Counted from the stretch's first letter, positions 11,979 through 20,720 are shown. The stretch is DNA of 60,606 nt from a virus (IMGVR_UViG_3300037258_000158:1-60606); one strand, 5' to 3'. Notes: generated from the sequence alone by a model not told the origin. Translations and numbers: made by a program.

Positions 11979-14017
11979 GCTGCTAAGGCCTCTTCCCATG
12001 ATTTCTTGGCTGAACCCCATCGTTTACCGAATTCGTCGTCTACGCGGACAGGGACTCGCAGTTTGACGACGTTAATCATGATGGACTTTGCTTTGCGAGC
12101 CTGATCTTGGCTCCCGAAACTAAAGTCCAATTCATCATGCATCTGTAGGAGTGGAATAATCTTCTGCCGCCAGCACTCACGCATAGCCATCTTGGTCTGG
12201 CGCGCGGCGCTACCTTGAATGAGTGCATTCATGGATTTATGAGTGAACGCCCTCTTGATCCTACCATTCCACGGATGGTCTGGGTCGGCAACGCGACGCC
12301 TAGCTTCATCCAAAAGACACGGTGCCACGAGGCCTTCATCGTGTCCTCGCTTAACCCACTCATATTCAGCTTCACGATCACGCCAACGTGGTTCCCACCT
12401 ATTGAATCGTACCCGCGCTCCATCTAGTAAGCGGATGTAACCCCGCTTATCAACGAGATTAGAACTAAACTCCATGAGCCTGCGGATGAAAGGAACCGAA
12501 TCATGATATTTCTCCATAATGACTTTTGCTTCGTCGTAGGAGACACCGAGGCTGGCCGCGAGTTTCCAGATCCCCATACCATACGCCAGACCCAGATTAA
12601 TGATCTTGGCTTTCGGTCGTGGCATTCCTGTGAGTTTCGCCACCATTGTATGATAATCGGGCTTTGGATCGTTATTGTAATAGTCCACCGCGACCTCTGC
12701 GCCTGCTACACCGCACAGAGATGCGAAATGAACCGTCAGGCAGGGTTCTTGCTGACTATAATCGAGCGCGCCCCACAATTCTCCATCTTCTGGAAGGAAG
12801 ATGTCGCGAATTATCTTCCCGATTGCCGGATGCTTATCCGGGCTGGTCATCTGCTGAAGCGGAGGATTGCTGTACGCGAACCTAGTCGTTCGCGTACCGC
12901 CACGATCATCTTTGAACTGATGCGGCTCGGCGTGTAATCGGCCCATGTGCGAGTAGCCGAGGATATAGTCGCCGATGAATTTCTTGGCTGCGTCCTGTAT
13001 CTGCAAGACTTTGGACACGCCCTGCGGGAGCCAGTGTTCCCGTTGAACCATCCATTCCGTCTTAAACGAGGCCGTTCCTTGTGGCCTCGTTTTGGATGCA
13101 GGAGTACGAGGAAAAGATACCTGCTCCGCAGTAAATATCTTCTCCAAAAACTTCTCTGATGACAGATCGCTGATGGTGACCTGCCTACCTATCGAGAGTC
13201 TTCGTGATAGGTCGCCTAGTATTTCTTCTCGCTGCCTGAACAGTTCCTTCTGGGCCTGGAGCGCGAAGTCTACGTCGATAGGAATGCCTCTCTTGCGCAT
13301 CTCGAGAACTAAGGGCATTATATCAATCTCCAATTGATATGCCCTTAGTAGGTCATCCTTCTCCATCATAGGATATATCAACTCAAACGCTTCTAGCGTC
13401 GATACTGCGTCACCCTCACCGTAGGGTCCAACGTACCGCGCCGGTAGACGGTAGAGATTCTCCTTGACCTCTCGGTTTGTCTTGGCACCGAAATATGCTG
13501 CCGCTGCATCGATGAGTAGCGCGTCGTCCTTACCGGGTATATCGAGGCGGCGACAGATCGCATCCAGATTGTATTCCATCTGGGTTTCGTCGATGATGTA
13601 CGCCGCCGCCATGACATCTTGAATCCGCTCTGGCGGCTCAAGTCCCCATTCGGCCCATGCCCATCCCATATCGTACGCGGCATTCTGGAACACGATTTCC
13701 AGAACGGACCAATGGTCTTGGACCCATCTGCCAACCGCATCGACATCAAAGTTCTGGGTTTCTGGGTGGCGCATCGGCACATAGATCGCGCCGCCTTTCC
13801 ACGCCATAGATACACCGGCGATATGACCAGCCCGATAGACCCATCCCGGGCCTCGACCTTGAGCCAGCCCATCGTCCTTGGTTTCGCAGTCGTATGCCGC
13901 TCGGCCGACCCGACGGAGATCAGGTAACTCCGTCGGGACAGTCCATTCCGAAGAAGGTGTCAGGAGCGGAAGTTGTCCCGCTCCTGCCGCCTTGGAATAC
14001 TTTCCGCCTTTAGGCAA
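11975..14017 (-). CDS. Family A DNA polymerase (Pol I type)
   Basis: The replicative polymerase, 680 residues. An N-terminal 3'-5' exonuclease-like domain shows AAYDCETKDDG and QNAAYDMGWAW. The polymerase domain has motif A (GALDYSQQEP), motif B (KAKIINLGLAYGMG) and motif C (MHDELDF, near residue 627). No 5' nuclease domain is present, as usual in phages. The start is a TTG with GGAG 7 bases upstream, overlapping the preceding gene. The C-terminal part is standard length. Neighbouring exonuclease, helicase and primase genes complete the replisome. Confidence 0.92.
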   Translation of the reverse strand: MPKGGKYSKAAGAGQLPLLTPSSEWTVPTELPDLRRVGRAAYDCETKDDGLAQGRGPGWVYRAGHIAGVSMAWKGGAIYVPMRHPETQNFDVDAVGRWVQDHWSVLEIVFQNAAYDMGWAWAEWGLEPPERIQDVMAAAYIIDETQMEYNLDAICRRLDIPGKDDALLIDAAAAYFGAKTNREVKENLYRLPARYVGPYGEGDAVSTLEAFELIYPMMEKDDLLRAYQLEIDIMPLVLEMRKRGIPIDVDFALQAQKELFRQREEILGDLSRRLSIGRQVTISDLSSEKFLEKIFTAEQVSFPRTPASKTRPQGTASFKTEWMVQREHWLPQGVSKVLQIQDAAKKFIGDYILGYSHMGRLHAEPHQFKDDRGGTRTTRFAYSNPPLQQMTSPDKHPAIGKIIRDIFLPEDGELWGALDYSQQEPCLTVHFASLCGVAGAEVAVDYYNNDPKPDYHTMVAKLTGMPRPKAKIINLGLAYGMGIWKLAASLGVSYDEAKVIMEKYHDSVPFIRRLMEFSSNLVDKRGYIRLLDGARVRFNRWEPRWRDREAEYEWVKRGHDEGLVAPCLLDEARRRVADPDHPWNGRIKRAFTHKSMNALIQGSAARQTKMAMRECWRQKIIPLLQMHDELDFSFGSQDQARKAKSIMINVVKLRVPVRVDDEFGKRWGSAKKSWEEALAA

Positions 14018-15086
14018 CCCATGCTCCGCGGAATATTTCCTTCAGTTGCATTTCACCTTCGACTCCCGGACGTGGCTCGTAGAACTCCTTGTCAGCATCA
14101 GCCATGCGACCAAAGTCGGATTTCGACACCGTTGCTGAAAGTGGCCTGAACAGTTCCATTCGCTCTTTTTCATCGTATCGGCGCCGATCGACCTGAGCAT
14201 ATTGCCCGGTGACTATAAACCGGGAGATAAGGTCGGGGTCTTTCAGCTTGCGGAACAGTGTAGCACTGATTAGCGGCTTCACCTTCCATGTACCGTCGCC
14301 CTGTTTCGTCCCGGCCTTGGAGTCCCAGTCAGGTTCATGGATAGCCGACTTGGCGATGTGGGCGTCTTTCGTGTGGCCACAGTCCATGCACCGACCGTTC
14401 ATGTAATTTGATCGGTAGCTGCTACAGACCGCACGACCTACGTCGTTCATGGGGAATTCAGCAGCATGGGCCGAGTCGGAGTGATGTCGATTGGAGTCTT
14501 CTCGATTATTTTCAGCATCACGTTTTCGCATCAGTATCACGCGTAAATGATCGCGAGATAAACGACGGTTGGCGGCGTCGAGAATTTTTCGACTTTCTGT
14601 GTCGTCAGGAAAGTTGGTCTGATATCCGTAGGCGATAATGGTTCGTTTGACCTTAGGTCGAGGAATGTTCAATTCCCTTGAAATATCATCATACAGATTA
14701 CTCGGATCAGCGTATGCAATTTGATCGATGGTCATGGGTGAATGACTTTCGCCGAGAAGAGTTTTGGTCTGCGGTCTGCTGCCCGCCATCCGTGACTGTA
14801 TCTCAGCCTCAACCAGAAGAAGGTATTGCCGGAGGTCACGAACTTCGGCCAGCACCGACCCATCAGCACCGTTCGTATCAGCCAGACAGCCGGCGAAGAT
14901 ATCCTGCCCGAACTGGCGCTCGAGAATGTTGTCCAGTCGATCCCACTTACGGACCACCATTGCGAAGGCGAAAACGCCGCCTCGTTTCTTCCAACTACCT
15001 TGGTACGTTGATTCCTTATGCCGAAGAGTCTGGATATCACGTTTCGCGACATCCTCGATAAAGTCCATGTGCTTCATGTCGTGCAT
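14010..15086 (-). CDS. DNA-metabolism protein with Nmad1/MazG-like N-terminus and zinc motif
   Basis: The first 100 residues (RHKESTYQGSWKKRGGVFAF, VRKWDRLDNIL, LAEVRDLRQYLLLVEAEI) form a helical domain recalling DUF1599/Nmad1 and MazG-like nucleotide-metabolism domains, in which K-E-x2-Y...W, KWDRL and DL-x2-Y are hallmarks. The middle has LPYDDISRELN-type DNA-binding-like sequence and the latter part a C-x2-Y...C-x2-CGH-x4-H zinc motif. The combination is not one I can name. It lies between the polymerase and a dNMP-phosphatase-like gene. Confidence 0.5.
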   Translation of the reverse strand: MHDMKHMDFIEDVAKRDIQTLRHKESTYQGSWKKRGGVFAFAMVVRKWDRLDNILERQFGQDIFAGCLADTNGADGSVLAEVRDLRQYLLLVEAEIQSRMAGSRPQTKTLLGESHSPMTIDQIAYADPSNLYDDISRELNIPRPKVKRTIIAYGYQTNFPDDTESRKILDAANRRLSRDHLRVILMRKRDAENNREDSNRHHSDSAHAAEFPMNDVGRAVCSSYRSNYMNGRCMDCGHTKDAHIAKSAIHEPDWDSKAGTKQGDGTWKVKPLISATLFRKLKDPDLISRFIVTGQYAQVDRRRYDEKERMELFRPLSATVSKSDFGRMADADKEFYEPRPGVEGEMQLKEIFRGAWVA

Positions 15087-15610
15087 GTATTGAACTCCTT
15101 CATGTGGTTGACGATCCGTTCACTGACGCGCTTACCTTCGCCAGTACAAAACCGATCCAGTTGTTCTGTCATGTCGAAGATAGCCTGAGCTGTTCGTTCA
15201 ACGATAGGGATCGCCAGCTTATTTCCCATCGCTAATTCCTGTTTGCCGTACTCCCACATTTCCAGAAGATCGCATATCTTGACACGAATCTTCATTTCAT
15301 CGCCAATAGTCACTTTCGGCGCGCCCATGTGAAAGAGGCCGTGGTCTTCGAGTTTATCCATTTCCCTCTTGATTAATTCGTTCTTGGCTTTGACGGGAAA
15401 TGGCAGGTCCCCACAAGATATTTCGCCGGCGTCATGGTAAAGGATGAACGTATAGACATCCTTGTCCGGTGCCCCGAATAACTGTGTGAAGATACGCATG
15501 ATCTGCCATGTGTGCTCCGCGACAGTCTGTTCACGAAGCACCGGCCAAGTGTGATATCGCTTGACCTGACCTGCGAATCGCTGACAGCCGGTAATTTGAT
15601 CGGCGTTCAT
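15074..15610 (-). CDS. HD-domain dNMP 5'-nucleotidase, YfbR-like
   Basis: The 178-residue protein has the HD phosphohydrolase residues H33 (QTVAEHTW), H59-D60 (YHDAGE) and a later D, plus an N-terminal arginine, as in the YfbR family that dephosphorylates deoxynucleoside monophosphates. Next to thymidylate synthase-family and dCTP deaminase genes, it may remove dTMP or dCMP so that modified nucleotides dominate the pool. The ATG overlaps the stop of the TS-family gene. The preferred substrate cannot be read from sequence. Confidence 0.75.
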   Translation of the reverse strand: MNADQITGCQRFAGQVKRYHTWPVLREQTVAEHTWQIMRIFTQLFGAPDKDVYTFILYHDAGEISCGDLPFPVKAKNELIKREMDKLEDHGLFHMGAPKVTIGDEMKIRVKICDLLEMWEYGKQELAMGNKLAIPIVERTAQAIFDMTEQLDRFCTGEGKRVSERIVNHMKEFNTCTT

Positions 15611-16596
15611 TTGGCCCTCCGGCTGAGAAATTGCTTCGCAGCCCATTTCCAGTCTTCAGCCTTGATCGCATGTAGAGCAACGACCGCAGCCGACGCACCG
15701 TCGCTCCGCCAGACCTTGGCGACATTGAGCATTGGCTTCGCCACTTCGGGGAAGAAGCGGTTCGCATAGATGTGTTCCGAAACACCACTCATGAAGGCGA
15801 ATAGGTCTTTGTCGAAGCGCCCGAAGTCATCGACGAGCGGCACTGTATGAACACGATTCAACCTATACGGGTCGTCCATTCCAGTGCCATCTTTCATGAT
15901 CTTTTCAAACACATCGACGTAGGCGTGGAAGTTGTTGGAAAGCTGATACAGCTTTCCTACTCCTACACCTATCCCCGCCGCGAGGTACTCTTGAAGAATG
16001 CTGAAATGAACAGCATTAGCGCCATACGCGCCCCAGATAATATCGTTGGATCGGCAGCATACTGTGATATCCAGTGCGCCATTGACTATCCTCGGGTAGA
16101 CGTGAGTGTTGCAGGGAAGATCCTTGGGTTCCGGTATATCGAGATCCTGGTAGTCCCGAAGTTCACACAGATCGTAGGTCGGATCCCACATTGTAAGGAC
16201 CACCCGGCGATCATCTGGGTTCTTCGTCAAACGATCCACAATTACCTTGAGTTGGTCCATATCGAAATGGTTTCGCCACCGATGACCATAAGCACCCCAG
16301 AGCAGACCGTTCGTTTCGGCGAACCGAGATGAGAAGTCTTTCACGAACTGATCAAGCCAACGGGCATCCTGTCCCCCGTTGAGCATCCACAATGACTCCA
16401 TGAGGTGGAAGAAGGGATTTGCATCCCTTGCCCATGAAAACAGAACCCGTTCCGTCGGTTTATCGTACACCGACATGACTGGGTGGTCACAGACCAGCAC
16501 ATCGCCGGCTCGTGACTTCTGCAACTTCCCATAGTCTCGCAAATACAGACACCCTTCCGCGAAGACATGGTTAACGTTCCGTCCCTTAATCAACAT
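15607..16596 (-). CDS. Thymidylate synthase-family enzyme, likely dUMP hydroxymethylase
   Basis: This enzyme has the TS fold: nucleophile C162 in LPCNTHVYP and phosphate-binding R182 in CCRSNDIIWGAYGANAVHFS. The asparagine in GANAVH (N194) sits where TS and dUMP enzymes have Asn; dCMP hydroxymethylases have Asp, so dUMP is the likely substrate. The loop differs from canonical TS (PFN replaced by YGAN; PCH replaced by PCN), as in phage hydroxymethylases. With the downstream modification genes, 5-hydroxymethyl-dUMP synthesis is the best reading; ordinary dTMP synthesis is the alternative. GGAG lies 6 bases before the chosen ATG. Confidence 0.75.
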   Translation of the reverse strand: MLIKGRNVNHVFAEGCLYLRDYGKLQKSRAGDVLVCDHPVMSVYDKPTERVLFSWARDANPFFHLMESLWMLNGGQDARWLDQFVKDFSSRFAETNGLLWGAYGHRWRNHFDMDQLKVIVDRLTKNPDDRRVVLTMWDPTYDLCELRDYQDLDIPEPKDLPCNTHVYPRIVNGALDITVCCRSNDIIWGAYGANAVHFSILQEYLAAGIGVGVGKLYQLSNNFHAYVDVFEKIMKDGTGMDDPYRLNRVHTVPLVDDFGRFDKDLFAFMSGVSEHIYANRFFPEVAKPMLNVAKVWRSDGASAAVVALHAIKAEDWKWAAKQFLSRRAK

Positions 16597-16597
16597 T

Positions 16598-16921
16598 CTA
16601 TTCTCCATCCTTGAAGCCTGGAAGAAAACGAACACCGACGGTGTTCACGATAGCAGGTCGCCACGCCATTCCACAGTGCTGGCAAGCATGGGTGTGATGT
16701 GGCTTCGATGCAAACTCCCCTTCGTCAATGTGACGTTCCCCGCATAATGGGCAAGTGAGGAGCATCGGTATGACCGGCGGCACCGAATAAAAATCACCTT
16801 TGCGACTCCAATGTAGTCCGCAAATCGTAACAATGTCGTCATCAATGACATTGTGATATAACCATCTGGTTACGTCATTAGCAGTTGAAACGATATTTTC
16901 TGGTGGATCTCTATACACCAT
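16598..16921 (-). CDS. Zinc-ribbon phage protein, 107 aa
   Basis: A widespread small phage protein type. The core CPLCGERHIDEGEFASKPHH is followed by HACQHCGMAWRP, a C-x2-C...C-x2-C zinc ribbon. The N-terminal part is helical. The role of these ribbon proteins is unknown. It lies between the glycosyltransferase and TS-family genes of the modification operon, but also occurs in phages without such genes, so linkage may be incidental. Confidence 0.75.
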   Translation of the reverse strand: MVYRDPPENIVSTANDVTRWLYHNVIDDDIVTICGLHWSRKGDFYSVPPVIPMLLTCPLCGERHIDEGEFASKPHHTHACQHCGMAWRPAIVNTVGVRFLPGFKDGE

Positions 16922-17714
16922 ATCGATATGCCTTCTTCCATTGCACCGTCACCTCAGTGCGAGTCCCAAACTTCCCCCGGTCAGTCTTGTTTTCCTTCTG
17001 GCGCAAACTCACGAGGCCGGGGTGGAGTTCTGCCAGCTTGTGCGCGGAGCGCTCATGCAACTCGTGTGTCCGGTACGTTGAACAGCCGCCCGACGCATTC
17101 GTCATCTGTTGATCGTGCGCCCAATAGGCGAAGACCACGTTATGGAATCCCTTGCGCAGAAGCTGGAGTTGCACGTCGAAATCCTCCATGACTTCTACAC
17201 GACCATGTTCGCACGCATTGAATTCCTTGACCCGGAATGCGAGTGCCCGTAAGGCTCGCGTATCGGTCTGGGCCATTGGCGCTGGTCCTACGCCGAAGCG
17301 GTTGTTGCCCTCGCGGCTGCTGATCGACACCTGAGCGTAGGTGCCCAGATATTCTTCGACCGTCTGCATCATCTCCGTGAACTCGGTATCGTTTACTGCA
17401 AGAAGATGATAATCATCGGCGCTGACGTGTCGAAAGAATTTTAGGTCATCATCGAGCATGATAAACTTCGGTTCGCCAATTTGGTCAGCAAACCGCCCGA
17501 TGCCTTGTCGTACCCCAGATATTCCGCCACCTGGGTCTTCCACGAAACTCACTCCTTTATCGACGTATTTTTGGAGATAAGATTTATACCGTGGAATATC
17601 TTTTCCCGGCGTTATGATCCAGGTATTTGCCAGATATGTCGGTGGAATCTGGGCCAGTGTGCGAGCGCCGACGACACCGGGACGTCCCAGACTTGGTATG
17701 AAGATTGGAATCAT
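16911..17714 (-). CDS. TAGT-like (GT-A fold) glycosyltransferase, copy 2
   Basis: The 267-residue protein starts MIPIFIPSLGRPGVVGAR, has LDDDLKFFRH as the DxD-type motif, VMEDFDVQL, and GGCSTYRT near the C-terminus. These match the TET/JBP-associated glycosyltransferases. A paralog with the same motif order is at 6.9 kb. The ATG overlaps the radical SAM stop (ATGA), so the two enzymes are co-translated, arguing for a shared pathway on modified thymine. A sugar or other nucleotide-activated group would be the donor; neither donor nor acceptor is provable here. Confidence 0.72.
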   Translation of the reverse strand: MIPIFIPSLGRPGVVGARTLAQIPPTYLANTWIITPGKDIPRYKSYLQKYVDKGVSFVEDPGGGISGVRQGIGRFADQIGEPKFIMLDDDLKFFRHVSADDYHLLAVNDTEFTEMMQTVEEYLGTYAQVSISSREGNNRFGVGPAPMAQTDTRALRALAFRVKEFNACEHGRVEVMEDFDVQLQLLRKGFHNVVFAYWAHDQQMTNASGGCSTYRTHELHERSAHKLAELHPGLVSLRQKENKTDRGKFGTRTEVTVQWKKAYRYGV

Positions 17715-18697
17715 TTCTCCCATTCCCTTTTGATTGGTTGCGTGTATGGTGAACCAGAGATTGCTTTCAGCAGAGCAGCCTCGCTTTCACGGTCAGGATC
17801 TGGCATCTGCTCTTTACCCAATGGGTCTGGTAGAAGTCCCACTCGATAGGATAAGGCGTCACATCCTTGACAAGGTGCGAATGACCGGTCACCCTTGACA
17901 AGATGTCTTCGAGCTGCGTCCATCGCCGTAGAATCCCAGACTGCGACAAGTCCGTCTGTGACAATGTTTCCACACTTGAAGACGCCACGCCAGTCGTTGC
18001 AACATATCGCCACATTGCCGTCCCACCTGATTGACATTTCGCGGAAAGGTTTCGCACATCGTTTATGCTTTGCCACAAGAGACGGCGGGAACGCCGCCCC
18101 TGCATGATTGTTGAGGCTACTGTGGGTTCCGGAATTGGACGCGCTTATATCGCGGATATAGCTGATCAACCCAGATCCGCGATCTAACCGACGATGCGGA
18201 TTACCACGGGCATCTCCAGGATAATCGCATACCAGAACATCATGGCCGTCCGCTTTAAGTTTCGCTTCCAGTTCATCTTGTATCTCCCTGACTTTGCCGA
18301 TGATTTGCACATCTTGGTAGTCGTCGAGCGCCAAGATCGTCAACCCTGCATTGAATAATGCAGGGATAGTGATCATAGGTCCACCGTGCATGAGCAGACC
18401 GCCGCCGTTGCTGGTCACCATCAACTGATTCTTGGGCATGTGCGCCCGAGCTATGCGGATCATTTCCACGTAAGACGGATGCATGGTCGGTTCGCCATGC
18501 ATGGCAAATTCAACTCGTGCTGTCCATTTCTCCTGCGTCACCTGATCACCTAACGAAGCTAGGGTATCGGGCGACATGAACTTGAAGTTCTTATTCTTGT
18601 ATTCACGTATCCCGCGCAGGCCGCAGAAAGAGCAATAGAGATTGCATCCTTCCGATAACTCAACCTGAATCGCATACGGGGGAGTCTGGGTTCTCAT
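17711..18697 (-). CDS. SPASM-type radical SAM enzyme
   Basis: The 328-residue protein has the 4Fe-4S site C18-x3-C22-x2-C25 (CNLYCSFC), then GEP and other radical SAM barrel segments. The C-terminal region carries C213, C231-C232, C241, C275 and C278 (ICCNDWRG, PCQGCD), the pattern of a SPASM auxiliary iron-sulfur domain. Radical SAM enzymes rearrange amino-acid-derived groups on 5-hydroxymethyluracil in phage DNA hypermodification (Lee et al. 2022). Its operon mates support that role. A peptide or nucleoside substrate is the alternative. Confidence 0.8.
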   Translation of the reverse strand: MRTQTPPYAIQVELSEGCNLYCSFCGLRGIREYKNKNFKFMSPDTLASLGDQVTQEKWTARVEFAMHGEPTMHPSYVEMIRIARAHMPKNQLMVTSNGGGLLMHGGPMITIPALFNAGLTILALDDYQDVQIIGKVREIQDELEAKLKADGHDVLVCDYPGDARGNPHRRLDRGSGLISYIRDISASNSGTHSSLNNHAGAAFPPSLVAKHKRCAKPFREMSIRWDGNVAICCNDWRGVFKCGNIVTDGLVAVWDSTAMDAARRHLVKGDRSFAPCQGCDALSYRVGLLPDPLGKEQMPDPDRESEAALLKAISGSPYTQPIKREWEK

Positions 18698-18705
18698 GTT
18701 GTCTC

Positions 18706-18921
18706 CTACGTTCGCGGTGTACCATCAGGATGACGAGTGATGGCGACATTCGCCCACATAGCATTCGAACGATGAGCACGGATTACAAAGGTCTTGTCTG
18801 GTCCGTCAGGTAATTCTGCATCCAAGACATCGTTGAACGCCTTGGCGGCTGCTCGTACACGAGCCATCTTTGCAATCTGTTCTTCGGTGGGTTGAAGATA
18901 TTCGTAAGTTGAGGGATGCAT
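18706..18921 (-). CDS. Candidate Acb2/Tad1-like cyclic-nucleotide sponge
   Basis: The 71-residue helical protein reads PTEEQIAKMARVRAAAKAF, then a short turn, then VIRAHRSNAMWANVAITR. This two-helix pattern with a late 'AR...MWA-x-AI' helix matches the Acb2/Tad1-type hairpin family (small phage proteins that bind cyclic nucleotides and block CBASS or Thoeris). The match is by pattern, not by alignment; binding residues cannot be checked. The ATG chosen has AAAGGAA at 7-8 bases; an ATG 18 bases further upstream is the alternative. It lies inside the modification operon, a fitting place for an immune-evasion gene. Confidence 0.5.
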   Translation of the reverse strand: MHPSTYEYLQPTEEQIAKMARVRAAAKAFNDVLDAELPDGPDKTFVIRAHRSNAMWANVAITRHPDGTPRT

Positions 18922-18974
18922 ACCGGGATTCCTTTCCATGAGTAGACCCGCAGTGAGCAGATCTGCTCATAGTA

Positions 18975-19631
18975 TTACCCAGATATGTGGTGGAGGTAAA
19001 GTGTCTCTAATCGTTGGGCGAGTGCTAGATTGACATGCGCTCCTTCCCACCGAACAGCAAAATCATTGCGAGATGGGCACACGAACCAGAAGACCCTATT
19101 CTTGACATACCATTGAAACGAATGTAGAGGTTTGAGCCCTAGGGCGCTCAAGACCTCGCGGTCTACAATCATCACAATACGACCGCGCAGAGATTTCCAA
19201 AGATCCGGTGCTGCGACCTTCGCCTCTCCCATCATCTTGGAGAAGTCATCATCATAATTTCGCACCATGCACCGGCGATCGAACGCCCTCAGATAGTCTG
19301 ACTGACTGACACCTTTCTCAGCCAGCATCTCCCATAGGGTCCCCCCAACGCCTTTGGTCGGATAATAGATGTGAGTCCAAGGCTGATGGTAATCATGGAA
19401 GCCGAGGAGCACCGGTCGTTTCCTCATTGTGACTGGACCGAATCGTTGAAGAGTCAGTTTATTGATCTGGTCTTCGACGTCTGGAGGAATCTTCTTACGG
19501 CCCGATAATAGCTTGTCAATATCTTTTCTTGGATATGATAAATAGAACGAAAGCACATTCGCTAACTCCTCATTCCAACGACATGCGGGGAATAGGCGAT
19601 ATGCTTTCGTTATCAGTTCATTCTTATTCAT
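18975..19631 (-). CDS. UDG-superfamily-like protein with altered catalytic motif
   Basis: The 218-residue protein aligns by eye with phage UDG-like proteins. Motif I (usually GE-P) reads VLLGFHDYHQPW; then KGVGGTLWEMLAEKGVSQSD, YLRAFDR, LRGRIVMIVDREVLSALGL, and a degenerate HPS-x-N motif, FVCPSRNDFAVRW, before a closing helix. Because both key motifs are altered, glycosylase activity is doubtful; it may bind modified bases or serve as a synthesis enzyme. The stop-start overlap with the hypermodification gene suggests joint function. The UDG link is inference from order and spacing of motifs. Confidence 0.45.
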   Translation of the reverse strand: MNKNELITKAYRLFPACRWNEELANVLSFYLSYPRKDIDKLLSGRKKIPPDVEDQINKLTLQRFGPVTMRKRPVLLGFHDYHQPWTHIYYPTKGVGGTLWEMLAEKGVSQSDYLRAFDRRCMVRNYDDDFSKMMGEAKVAAPDLWKSLRGRIVMIVDREVLSALGLKPLHSFQWYVKNRVFWFVCPSRNDFAVRWEGAHVNLALAQRLETLYLHHISG

Positions 19632-20557
19632 CCGCGATATCTGTAACGAGCCTTCGGCTTGCCTTCATCAGTACGTGTCCGTTCGTACTTGTCGAACTCG
19701 CAGAGCGTATGTTCGATTTCACGCATCTCGAGTGGCGTCCATCCTTGACGTTGCGGCCAGAATTGGCGATCTCTTGACATTTTCAAGAGATCGCGCATTT
19801 CTTCAATCATGGCAGACTTGGACACTTTCTTCTGGACAGCGCGATAGCTCACACCGCGACCCGTAACGCGAGCGAGGCCACGTTCCGCGCCGGGTCCCGG
19901 ATTCGCCCATGTCATGATGTCGGGCGCACATCCTAATAGATCCGTGTGCCTGAGATCGGTCACGACCTCATATGAAATGAAGTCGCCGCTGTACGGGTAT
20001 TGCCTGAACCAATCCCAGACGCTCTGAAGGCTCTCACGACCCTCTAGGCAACTCTCAGCCACGGCCCGCCAGTGCCGTCCACCATATACTTCCGACGAGT
20101 TCCAGACCGTCCGTATGCAAGCCAGAACACCATCCAACTTGGGCATCCCTTGCTGCCCAAGAATGATATACGCGCCGTTCACATACGGACCCTCGCCGCA
20201 CATCAGTTTGATAGATTCGCGCATCTTGCCGGTGTCGCCGGTCTCCAAGAAATAGTCCCAGGAACTGCGACCATCATCAAGGAATCCTTGACTGAAGATA
20301 GCTTCGCCGGTCGTGGGTCTGTTGAACCAACGGAAGGCGATTGTTGCGAGCAACACCTCTGGGGTTGCTCTCATCGGTTCACGGACATGGTCCTTGAACC
20401 ACTGTGTCACACGATCCAATTCACGGTACACGTTCGTGAAACTGTAGGTCTGCAAGATAGGATCATCGGTCCAAGGCCACGGCTTCCCGGCCTTACGGTC
20501 CAAGTATATTTGGTGTCGCTTTCTGGCAAATTCAAAGAATTCGTTTGCGTGGTTCAT
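19628..20557 (-). CDS. Thymine hypermodification protein (HMUDK_hel/aGPT-PPlase family)
   Basis: The 309-residue protein starts with NEFFEFARKRHQIYLDRKAG, PWTDDPILQTYSFTNVYREL and DRVTQWF, a signature I associate with the 5-hydroxymethyluracil DNA kinase helical domain and alpha-glutamyl/putrescinyl-thymine pyrophosphorylase families (Iyer et al. 2013). Characterised members attach amino acids to 5-hydroxymethyluracil in phage DNA (amino acid:DNA transferases, Lee et al. 2022). Which clade this is cannot be decided without alignment. No P-loop is present, so it is not the kinase itself. GGAG precedes the ATG at 8 bases. Its neighbours are a UDG-like gene and dCTP deaminase. Confidence 0.75.
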   Translation of the reverse strand: MNHANEFFEFARKRHQIYLDRKAGKPWPWTDDPILQTYSFTNVYRELDRVTQWFKDHVREPMRATPEVLLATIAFRWFNRPTTGEAIFSQGFLDDGRSSWDYFLETGDTGKMRESIKLMCGEGPYVNGAYIILGQQGMPKLDGVLACIRTVWNSSEVYGGRHWRAVAESCLEGRESLQSVWDWFRQYPYSGDFISYEVVTDLRHTDLLGCAPDIMTWANPGPGAERGLARVTGRGVSYRAVQKKVSKSAMIEEMRDLLKMSRDRQFWPQRQGWTPLEMREIEHTLCEFDKYERTRTDEGKPKARYRYRG

Positions 20558-20720
20558 TGATATATCTCCGGTTGTTTTCGTCATCCTCTTTAAGCATGGA
20601 ATAGTCTACGTGTCCTTCACAGGTGTAGAACGCATCTCCTTGATCGGTTAAATGATAGAATATCATTTCTCCCCAACAAGGATATTTTTCTCCACCCACG
20701 AATTTGAAGAGGCAGCTCAC
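20532..20720 (-). CDS. Hypothetical small protein, 62 aa
   Basis: Function is unknown. The product begins with a short basic/aromatic section (SCLFKFVGGEKYPCWGEM) and has an acidic C-terminal half. Three cysteines (C3, C15, C34) do not form a clear metal site. The GTG start overlaps the stop of the dCTP deaminase gene (GTGA), and its tail overlaps the hypermodification gene by 26 bases, so it is translated with the modification set. Confidence 0.6.
   Translation of the reverse strand: MSCLFKFVGGEKYPCWGEMIFYHLTDQGDAFYTCEGHVDYSMLKEDDENNRRYINEPRKRIL

Noticed and set aside
12503-12937. Plus-strand open frame inside the DNA polymerase gene
   Set aside because: It is antisense to clear polymerase motifs and has no protein-like composition or ribosome site.
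14010-15086. 5-hydroxymethyluracil kinase in the unassigned replication gene
   Set aside because: No P-loop or kinase motif is visible; the N-terminus looks like a helical Nmad1/MazG-type domain.
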